Assembly (NCBI RefSeq): GCF_918741275.1
Contig: NZ_CAKKNA010000010.1
Coordinates: 1 to 64,000, forward strand
Direction of reading: 5' to 3'
Origin: Bacillus sp. CECT 9360
GTDB taxonomy: Bacteria; Bacillota; Bacilli; Bacillales; DSM-1321
Length of the DNA: 64,000 bases
Shown here piece after piece: positions 57,379 through 64,000 of this stretch (the first letter of the stretch is position 1; each line of letters starts with the position of its first letter). Made by a program: the position numbers and the translations under genes. The notes under the pieces are model-generated. The model had not been told where the DNA came from. It did no database searches and saw nothing but the letters and a program-made list of their open reading frames with translations.

Positions 57379-58482
57379 ATGAAAAAGATTTTAATCGTTT
57401 CAACGGTGAGTCGACAGTTTTATTTGTTTGAACAGGGGAATATTGAAGTTTTACAATCATTAGGATTTGAAGTTCATGCTGCAGCAAACTTTAGTGATGC
57501 GAGCGAAAGACTGGATTGCTTAAATATTATCAGGCATCACTTTGAGATTCAACGTTCGCCATTTTCAGCGAAAAACATTGACGCGTACAAGCAACTTAAA
57601 ATACTCATGAAAGAAGAGAAATTCGATGCCATTCACTGTCATTCCCCAATGGGAGGCGTATTAGCTAGACTTGCAGCGATGTCATTAGGGATAACGCCTG
57701 TGATTTACACTGCTCATGGATTTCATTTCTATAAGGGAGCACCTTATATAAACTGGGCAGTGTATTATACGGTAGAGAAATTTCTAGCAAGGTATACGGA
57801 CCATCTCATCACGATCAATAAAGAAGATTTTAATAAAGCCAAAGGGTTTAAAGCAGGGCAAGTTCATTACGTTCCAGGTATTGGTATTGATATAAAAAAT
57901 TTTAGTGAAACGCAGGTCAGTCGTGAAGAGAAACGTGCTGAATTAGGGATATCAGAAGAAACATTCGTATTACTTTCCATTGGGGAGATGATTAAAAGGA
58001 AAAATCATGAGACTGTACTAAGGGCACTTGCGAAATTAGAGGATCATGAATATGTCTATTTGATCTGTGGTAGAGGGGAATTAGAAAGCCACTTAAAGGA
58101 TTTAACTATCTCCCTTGGGATTCAAGAGAAAGTAAGATTTCTCGGTTTTAGGAATGACATTGAGGAAGTATGTATCGCTTCTGACGTGTTTGTGTTCCCA
58201 TCTTATCAAGAGGGACTGCCTGTTTCAGTTATGGAGGCCATGTCTGCAGGTCTACCAGTCATTTGTTCTGATATTAGAGGGAATAACGATTTAATCGAGA
58301 ATGGTGTCGGAGGTTACTTGTTAAATCCAGAAGATACAGATGGATTTGCAGCATCGATTCAAACGCTATTGGAAGACGCTCAAATGCGTGCAGATATGGG
58401 CATGAAGAATGTTGATGAAGTGAAGAAGTATGACATAAGGATTGTAAAAGAAAAAATGAGAGAGTTATACAGAGAGTTATAA
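57379..58482 (+). CDS. Glycosyltransferase family 4 (EpsD-like)
   Basis: A 367-residue GT-B enzyme. The N-terminal domain has H-C-H-S-P-M-G-G-V-L-A-R-L-A and Y-T-A-H-G-F-H-F-Y-K-G-A-P, typical of EpsD-type transferases. The C-terminal nucleotide-sugar site is P-S-Y-Q-E-G-L-P-V-S-V-M-E-A-M-S-A-G-L-P (E-x7-E motif). It adds a sugar to the lipid-linked acceptor in the cytoplasm; donor and linkage are unknown. AGGAAAG precedes the ATG. Confidence 0.93.
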   Translation: MKKILIVSTVSRQFYLFEQGNIEVLQSLGFEVHAAANFSDASERLDCLNIIRHHFEIQRSPFSAKNIDAYKQLKILMKEEKFDAIHCHSPMGGVLARLAAMSLGITPVIYTAHGFHFYKGAPYINWAVYYTVEKFLARYTDHLITINKEDFNKAKGFKAGQVHYVPGIGIDIKNFSETQVSREEKRAELGISEETFVLLSIGEMIKRKNHETVLRALAKLEDHEYVYLICGRGELESHLKDLTISLGIQEKVRFLGFRNDIEEVCIASDVFVFPSYQEGLPVSVMEAMSAGLPVICSDIRGNNDLIENGVGGYLLNPEDTDGFAASIQTLLEDAQMRADMGMKNVDEVKKYDIRIVKEKMRELYREL

Positions 58483-58504
58483 CAATAGAAAAGAGAGACT
58501 ATGA

Positions 58505-59629
58505 ATGAGAATCATATTTGTACGTTCTAATCCTGTAAATCCCGATTCTAGGGTTGAAAAAGAAGTTAATAGTCTTGTTAAAGCAGGATATACAGTGGAG
58601 ATTCTAGCATGGGATCGAAGTTCAAAATACCGCATAAATGAATCTTATGTAAAACTAGAATCCGGTGATGTAAAAATCAGTCGTTTCGGTATCCCAGCTT
58701 CTTATGGTGGTGGGATACGGAAAAACTTATGGTCATTGATACAATTTCAAATGAGCTTGTTCAGCTGGTTAGTCAAAAACAAAAATCGGTATGACGTGAT
58801 TCATGCCTGTGATTTTGATACAGCTTTTATAACTAAAAAAGTTGCGAAGCAGTTGAAGAAGAAGTTTGTCTATGACATTTTCGATTATTACGTAGATGCA
58901 TTTGGCGTACCTAACAAACTTAAAAAGTATATTGTTTATCAAGACCACACCATTATTAATACAGCGGACGCTGTTATTATATGTACTGACAAAAGACGAG
59001 AGCAAATTAAAGGGACGAGTCCTAAACGATTAGCAGTCATACACAATACACCAGCGAATCAGGAAGCAGGTTTCCAAAAGCTTGATTTAAATCCTAACAA
59101 GACGAAGCTAGTTTATGTAGGGGTTCTTGGAAATGGAAGATTTATAAAGGAAATTGTAGAAATTGTAAAAAGGAATCCTCAATACGAATTTCACATTGGT
59201 GGCTTTGGGGAGTATGAAGAATATTTACAGGCAGTAGCAAAGGAATACAGCAATATTTATTTCTACGGAAAGCTGCCATATCACAACACATTAGAATTAG
59301 AAAATAGCTGTGATATTATGACGGCCATTTATGACCCGAACGTACCGAATCATTATTATGCAGCACCGAATAAGTTTTACGAAGGTTTAATGTTAGGTAA
59401 GCCATTAATTATGGCGAAAAATACAGGTATGGATGATGTTATCGCAAAACATCGTCTTGGTGAAGTGATTGAATACAACATGAAGAGTCTTGAAACAGCT
59501 ATAGAGAAGTTAATCAAACGGAAATGTGAATGGAATATAATATCGAATGAGTTGAGGAACTTATACAAAGAGAAATATAGTTGGGATGAAATGGAAATAA
59601 GGTTAATAAATCTTTACAAAGATTTATAA
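58505..59629 (+). CDS. Glycosyltransferase (GT4-like), second
   Basis: A 374-residue GT-B protein with N-terminal I-F-V-R-S-N-P-V-N-P-D-S-R-V-E-K-E-V and a C-terminal donor region with P-N-K-F-Y-E-G-L-M-L-G-K-P-L-I (a short E-G-L motif). Its position in the operon, 22 bp after the previous transferase, supports a role in the same repeat unit. Donor unknown. Confidence 0.88.
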   Translation: MRIIFVRSNPVNPDSRVEKEVNSLVKAGYTVEILAWDRSSKYRINESYVKLESGDVKISRFGIPASYGGGIRKNLWSLIQFQMSLFSWLVKNKNRYDVIHACDFDTAFITKKVAKQLKKKFVYDIFDYYVDAFGVPNKLKKYIVYQDHTIINTADAVIICTDKRREQIKGTSPKRLAVIHNTPANQEAGFQKLDLNPNKTKLVYVGVLGNGRFIKEIVEIVKRNPQYEFHIGGFGEYEEYLQAVAKEYSNIYFYGKLPYHNTLELENSCDIMTAIYDPNVPNHYYAAPNKFYEGLMLGKPLIMAKNTGMDDVIAKHRLGEVIEYNMKSLETAIEKLIKRKCEWNIISNELRNLYKEKYSWDEMEIRLINLYKDL

Positions 59630-59690
59630 GAAAGCTTTTTGGACCTTCTTTTGACTTAAACCTTTAACTTAAAGAGAGGAGACCTAATCG

Positions 59691-60869
59691 GTGAAAATTT
59701 TATATGTGGTTTCCAGACCTTTAGAGATTAATACTTCTGCTTCAATAAGAAACCGTGCGACAATCGAAGGATTATTAAGATTGGGACATGATGTAGATCT
59801 AATTACGACTGAGTTTGATAAAAACCATACGAACTATGATCAGAGTTTATCAAATAGTAACTTAAATGTATTGTACCTTAAACTCGGAGGCATTCAAGAT
59901 TTTGCGAAATTAGGGAGAAAATTTAAAGCAATTCAACCATTAAAAAATATAGCTTACAAAGTAATGAAGTACTTTGAAATATATGACAATCTCAAAGGGA
60001 TGGCAAACTATGCTTCAAAGAATCAAATAGATATATGGGATGGAAAGTATGATTTAATTATTTCCTCCTCAGATCCAAAGTCGTCACATCTTTTTGTTAG
60101 CAGAATGTTTGAAAGAGAATTAGTAAGTAATACGCCTTGGATTCAAATTTGGGGAGATCCATTTTTATCGGATATAACAAGAAAAGATAGTAAATTATTA
60201 AATTCAAAAATTGAAAAAGAAGAGAAAAAACTCCTTAAATATGCCAATAAGGTAATCTATGTTTCAAAATTAACACTAAATGAACAGAGAAAACTATACC
60301 CGGATTATGCAATGAAGATGGATTATGAACCAATCCCTTATGTAAATAAAGAGATATACCCGATTAGTAATAATAACGAGGGATCATTAACATTTTTATA
60401 TTGTGGTGATTATTCAACAAAAATAAGAGATATAAAACCATTGTATGAGGCTATAAATAATTCTAAACACAAATTAATCATTTGTGGATTAAGCGATATT
60501 AAACTTGAGAATACAGATCGCATAAAAGTTTACCCAAGGGTATCTTTCGAAAAAACGAAAGAATTTGAAAAAGATTGTGATGTATTAGTTCACTTAAGTA
60601 ATATTAAGGGCACACAAATTCCGGGTAAGATATATCAATATTCAGGGACTAACAAGTTAATTTTATTTATACTTGATGGACAAAAAGAGATATTATTAAA
60701 GACATTTACCAAATATAACCGATTTGTTTTTACGGATAACAATAATGATGAAATCTATGGAAAAATTGTTCAGATAGAGAATAAAGCGTTTGAAAAGACC
60801 AAATTTGTGGTTGAAGATTTTAGTCCAGAGAATATCGCAAATAAAATTATTAACTTAAATTACGAATGA
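59691..60869 (+). CDS. Glycosyltransferase-like protein, third
   Basis: A 392-residue protein with a GT-B-like fold: N-terminal Y-V-V-S-R-P-L-E-I-N-T-S-A-S-I-R-N, a central W-I-Q-I-W-G-D-P-F-L-S-D, and C-terminal G-D-Y-S-T-K-I-R and I-P-G-K-I-Y-Q-Y-S-G-T-N. The donor motif is weaker than in its neighbours, so family placement is less certain. The start is GTG 59691 after GAGGAGAC. Confidence 0.8.
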   Translation: MKILYVVSRPLEINTSASIRNRATIEGLLRLGHDVDLITTEFDKNHTNYDQSLSNSNLNVLYLKLGGIQDFAKLGRKFKAIQPLKNIAYKVMKYFEIYDNLKGMANYASKNQIDIWDGKYDLIISSSDPKSSHLFVSRMFERELVSNTPWIQIWGDPFLSDITRKDSKLLNSKIEKEEKKLLKYANKVIYVSKLTLNEQRKLYPDYAMKMDYEPIPYVNKEIYPISNNNEGSLTFLYCGDYSTKIRDIKPLYEAINNSKHKLIICGLSDIKLENTDRIKVYPRVSFEKTKEFEKDCDVLVHLSNIKGTQIPGKIYQYSGTNKLILFILDGQKEILLKTFTKYNRFVFTDNNNDEIYGKIVQIENKAFEKTKFVVEDFSPENIANKIINLNYE

Positions 60870-60892
60870 TTGTTAAAACTGGAGTGTAGTAA

Positions 60893-61082
60893 ATGGCAAA
60901 TTTGCTAGTTATTTTTTTTATACAGTTTATTACTAGTTATAGCTATATACAATTTGGTTACACATTATAAACGGAAGAAAATATTAAATGCATTCATATT
61001 TTCTCATGTTGCATTTATTATGTACCATATATTTATCCTAATTATTAATCACATTACTGACTATTTAAAGAGCTTCGTCTAA
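60893..61082 (+). pseudogene. Small two-helix membrane protein, frameshifted in a T-run
   Basis: From ATG 60893 the frame reads M-A-N-L-L-V-I-F-F and stops soon after. If one base is dropped in the run of eight T residues at about 60910-60918, the frame continues Y-S-L-L-L-V-I-A-I-Y-N-L-V-T-H-Y-K-R-K-K, then F-S-H-V-A-F-I-M-Y-H-I-F-I-L-I-I to a stop at 61080: about 62 residues with two hydrophobic segments. A homopolymer error, true decay or programmed slippage could explain it. Confidence 0.55.
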
Positions 61083-61094
61083 GGAGATTTTTTT

Positions 61095-62345
61095 GTGCTT
61101 ATATTATTGTTACTCCTATTTCAATTAGTCCTATTAATACGTAAATGTCAACTAACAAAGAACATAAAAATTATACTATTCTTTGGTGTTATATGGAATA
61201 TTGCTTGGTTAGCAGTTTTACAAATTGAGCTTTTAAACTCAGGGACTTCAACCTACGGTAGTGATGAGGGTGTTTACTATTCAACCGTATTAATGGCTTT
61301 ACAAATGGACAATTGGTTTCAGTATTTAAGGGAAGATTTTAATTTTAGTTATGTTCTTTACGAATACTTCATACTAAAAACAAGTTTAACTAATTCAGTT
61401 GTATGGATCAGATTATCGAATGTACTTGTCTTAATAAACACTATACTGATGGTTTATATGTTGGGTAAGAAATACCTTAACACAAACGTTAAAACCCTGA
61501 ATTTTGCAGTCGTGTTTTTGTTGTTTAATGGGATTATTACTTGGACTGCAATTAGGAATTTAAAGGATATACTATTTATTTTCCTTCTTCTACTCTTTGT
61601 TAATCTGTTAATGGATATCATTAAAGAGCGAAAGCACATACTTACAAAAGGAATTTCATTATTGTTGATAGGTTACCTAATTCAAGATATTCGTCAGTGG
61701 TTTATCTATCTTCTGGGAGTATTGTTAGTCACAGTATTATTAATATATCTAGTTAAGAAGAGAAGGTTCATTTCTGGAACGGTTTTATTAGGCGGAGTAC
61801 TTGTGTATTTAGCAAATATGTTTAGCAGTGGATTAAATACTTTATTAATCTACACACAGACCTACCTAACCATACAACAAAACGATTTAGGTGGAGATTC
61901 AATTACTCAGGGACTTTCAACAAATATATGGTCATTACCTATATCAATGTTCAGGTTTATCCTCGGTCCGGGACCCATTAGAGGATTATTCGGTGGTGAT
62001 GCATTTGTAACTACTACAAATACAGGTAATGTTCTTATTTTTATTGGAGGTCTAATGTGGTGGGCGGCAATACCAATCTTCTTGATGGCATTAGTTTCTC
62101 TAAAAAACATAAAAAACAACACGATTATTTTTGTAATTATGATATTTTATTGGATGACATACTCTTTCGCATACTCGGGATCTGGTGATACAAGATTAAG
62201 GGCAGTATTTTACATTCTCGCAGTGCTCTTTGCCATGACTTACTTTCAGCAGAAATTTACCAAGTTTAAATTATTTATATACTTTGGGTTATTAATTCCC
62301 ATAGTTTTAATTGGGTTATATGTTTCGTACCAGAGTCTCATCTAA
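61095..62345 (+). CDS. Polytopic membrane protein, oligosaccharide polymerase-like (Wzy/EpsG type)
   Basis: A 416-residue protein with about eleven hydrophobic helices. The first external loop has Y-G-S-D-E-G-V-Y-Y, and a middle motif reads I-R-N-L-K-D-I-L. R-Q-W-F-I-Y and G-P-G-P-I-R-G-L-F-G-G-D lie in later loops. This resembles EpsG/Wzy-like polymerases or GT-C-fold glycosyltransferases. Its place before the flippase gene supports a polymerase. GTG 61095 follows AAGGAG. Confidence 0.72.
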   Translation: MLILLLLLFQLVLLIRKCQLTKNIKIILFFGVIWNIAWLAVLQIELLNSGTSTYGSDEGVYYSTVLMALQMDNWFQYLREDFNFSYVLYEYFILKTSLTNSVVWIRLSNVLVLINTILMVYMLGKKYLNTNVKTLNFAVVFLLFNGIITWTAIRNLKDILFIFLLLLFVNLLMDIIKERKHILTKGISLLLIGYLIQDIRQWFIYLLGVLLVTVLLIYLVKKRRFISGTVLLGGVLVYLANMFSSGLNTLLIYTQTYLTIQQNDLGGDSITQGLSTNIWSLPISMFRFILGPGPIRGLFGGDAFVTTTNTGNVLIFIGGLMWWAAIPIFLMALVSLKNIKNNTIIFVIMIFYWMTYSFAYSGSGDTRLRAVFYILAVLFAMTYFQQKFTKFKLFIYFGLLIPIVLIGLYVSYQSLI

Positions 62346-62399
62346 ATGTAAAATTAGGAAAAATAATAAAATATGTTTATTAAAGAAAGACGGTTAGAT

Positions 62400-62685
62400 T
62401 AGTATCAGGTGTTTTTGCAGAGTTACTAATTACTAATAGCCTTGGTGGTATCTTTACTGCTTTGGCTATGAGATCAATTAAGAGCATTTGGTAGTTTTAG
62501 TTCAATTTAGATCTCCACGATAAACCTAGATATTACTATTGTTAATAGTTGTTGGCTTGCAACGAATGCAGTAGTTCTACCTGATGTAAAAATGGGGGAT
62601 TCTACCCTAGTAGTGCAGATGCTGGTGTAACTAAGAACTTTGAAGAAGGTGACTGAATCTGGTGTTCCTGCAAAAAAACTATAGA
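62400..62685 (+). pseudogene. Hexapeptide-repeat acetyltransferase remnant
   Basis: The segment around 62560-62620 reads C-W-L-A-T-N-A-V-V-L-P-D-V-K-M-G-D-S-T, and 62640-62680 reads E-S-G-V-P-A-K-K-L followed by a stop. These are the last coil turns and the G-V-P-A-K tail of left-handed beta-helix (WbbJ-type) O-acetyltransferases. Stops and shifts break the frame. The 5' part is less clear, and the exact limits are uncertain. It fills most of the 430-bp gap before the flippase gene. Confidence 0.66.
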
Positions 62686-62775
62686 ATTAGATCAGCGCTA
62701 TCTAAAGCGAGTAATTAAAGGATGTAATTTGATCTATTTTTTTGATTATCGACTGAAGTAGAATAGAGGAAAATG

Positions 62776-64000
62776 ATGATTAAAGAAAAAAAACGGATCT
62801 TGGATTCACAGTATTTTAAATATATTTATCAATTAACAATGGGTTCATTTCTTGCTCAAATGATTACTATTATTATCGCACCTATAATGACAAGATTATA
62901 TACACCAGAACAGATAGGTATATACACGTTAATATTGACTTTAGTAGCAATGTTTGGACCTGTTTTGTGTGGGAAATATGATCACGCTATAGTAACCGCA
63001 GAAAATGAAAAAGAAGTAATGCAATTAATAGTTGGAAGTATGTTGTTTTCATTTTTATTTATAGTTTTAATTACCATAGGCTATAAGTTTTATCTAACAA
63101 TAAATCCAAAAATAACAGAAGAGGTAGGAGGATCTGCCTATTTAATAATTGCTATTTTATTTCTTACCGTATTTGTTAATATTCTAACTGCTTATAACAA
63201 TAGGCATAAAGAATATAAGACTATATCTTCTGTAATAGTCACTAGATCTCTAGCGCAAAATGTTGGAATAGTGATATTTGGATTACTCAAATTAGGATCA
63301 ATAGGATTATTATTATCTCAATTATTAGGAATGCTAGTAGGTTTTAAACGGCAAGGGAAGCATTTATATCAAAATAGGATTCAACTAAAGAATATTCATT
63401 TACAGGGAATTAAAACATCTTTAATTAAATATAAAAATTTACCTATGTTTTCGATGCCAGCACATTTAATCAATACAGCTTCTTACTCAATTTTAAATTT
63501 TTTTATTATCGGACTGTTTGGACTTGGAATTTTTGGATACTATGCTATTTCCTACAGAATATTAGGGTTACCTTTAAATATAATTAGTATGAATGTTTCA
63601 AAGGTATTTTTCCAAAAAGCTTCAGAAGAAAATCAGTTGACAGGGAATTATAGTAAATCGTTAAAACAAATAAGCCTTTTCCTTTTATGTCTGTCTATAC
63701 CTATGGTTATGATATTAATGATATTAGGACCATATATATTTGAGCTGGTTTTTGGAGAGGAATGGAATGTGGCCGGTTTTTTTGTACAAATACTTGCACC
63801 GATGTATGGAGTTAGGTTTATTGTGTCAGCACTAACTCCAGCATTGATTATATCAGGTAAACAAAAGGCAGAGTTTTATATGTCTAGTCTATTTATCGTT
63901 GGATCGGTTGTCTCTTACATTATTTGCAAAATAATGGGATTGGATATTTATACGTTCCTATCCTGTATAAGTATTACTTATTCAATAATTTATACAATCT
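62776..64000 (+). CDS. Polysaccharide flippase Wzx/PST family (3' end outside window)
   Basis: At least 408 residues of a polytopic membrane protein that runs off the window. It begins S-Q-Y-F-K-Y-I-Y-Q-L-T-M-G-S-F-L-A-Q-M-I-T then I-I-A-P-I-M-T-R-L-Y-T-P-E-Q-I-G-I-Y, the typical N-terminus of oligosaccharide flippases. About twelve helices are visible. It moves the undecaprenyl-linked repeat unit across the membrane. ATG 62776 follows AGAGGAA; another ATG lies one codon upstream. Confidence 0.92.
   Translation, partial: MIKEKKRILDSQYFKYIYQLTMGSFLAQMITIIIAPIMTRLYTPEQIGIYTLILTLVAMFGPVLCGKYDHAIVTAENEKEVMQLIVGSMLFSFLFIVLITIGYKFYLTINPKITEEVGGSAYLIIAILFLTVFVNILTAYNNRHKEYKTISSVIVTRSLAQNVGIVIFGLLKLGSIGLLLSQLLGMLVGFKRQGKHLYQNRIQLKNIHLQGIKTSLIKYKNLPMFSMPAHLINTASYSILNFFIIGLFGLGIFGYYAISYRILGLPLNIISMNVSKVFFQKASEENQLTGNYSKSLKQISLFLLCLSIPMVMILMILGPYIFELVFGEEWNVAGFFVQILAPMYGVRFIVSALTPALIISGKQKAEFYMSSLFIVGSVVSYIICKIMGLDIYTFLSCISITYSIIYTI

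Overview
This is chromosomal DNA of a spore-forming Bacillaceae (Bacillota). The genes are low to moderate in GC, carry strong AGGAGG-type ribosome binding sites, use TTG/GTG starts often and end in U-tailed hairpin terminators. A small gamma-type spore protein, CodY-like and Spo0A-like sites, a cyclic-di-GMP riboswitch and capsule tyrosine-kinase modules with EAR antitermination RNAs point the same way. I cannot name the species. No rRNA, tRNA, CRISPR array or intact insertion sequence was seen.

Layout. 1-10.6 kb: housekeeping and stress genes, namely a DUF1292 protein, an erythromycin-esterase homologue, a gamma-SASP-like miniprotein, a lysozyme-like protein, a TetR/thioredoxin/AhpD-like/HesB-like group sharing GTAC-N10/11-GTAC operators, an NlpC/P60 endopeptidase, a GNAT and a LysE exporter. 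10.8-26.5 kb: a large signalling locus, the most unusual part of the window. It holds a four-PAS hybrid kinase, then a long co-directional run: EAL phosphodiesterase, GTP cyclohydrolase I, a fused double 6-pyruvoyl-tetrahydropterin synthase, a sepiapterin-reductase-like SDR, a GHKL ATPase, alpha/beta hydrolase, acyl carrier protein, AMP-forming ligase, extracytoplasmic receptor with HAMP, STAS, PP2C phosphatase, FapA, a second STAS and a LytTR response regulator. I read it as a tetrahydrobiopterin-type pathway plus an acyl/adenylate branch, wired to a partner-switching and c-di-GMP signalling module. 26.8-36.7 kb: small genes, tcdA, a 5-oxoproline uptake/pyroglutamyl-peptidase operon, an IS630-type remnant and a complete branched-chain amino-acid ABC transporter behind a sigma-A promoter with CodY-like boxes.

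36.7-41 kb: a SUKH immunity-gene remnant, an MqsR toxin with an MqsA/HTH/Panacea antitoxin, a VOC protein, and a c-di-GMP-I riboswitch in front of a secreted Asp-rich calcium-repeat protein. 41-64 kb: an MFS transporter and a long polysaccharide locus. The chain-length regulator/tyrosine kinase/PHP phosphatase module is present twice, 6,261 bp apart, each copy followed by an EAR-like RNA and hairpins. Between them lies a cassette on the opposite strand (SGNH protein, beta-propeller protein, Wzy-like polymerase). After the second copy come galU, a 4,6-dehydratase, an aminotransferase, a PglC-like phosphoglycosyltransferase, an acetyltransferase, three glycosyltransferases, a polymerase-like protein and a flippase cut by the window end. 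Decayed pieces (galU tail, frameshifted membrane protein, acetyltransferase) lie among them.

Five intergenic arrays of about 20-bp repeats punctuate the window. Three of them (1-298, 27727-27837, 40719-41007) share the same 101-bp higher-order unit with spacers of 10, 11, 11, 10 and 9 bp, although their fixed decamers differ. This structure is not explained by any gene.
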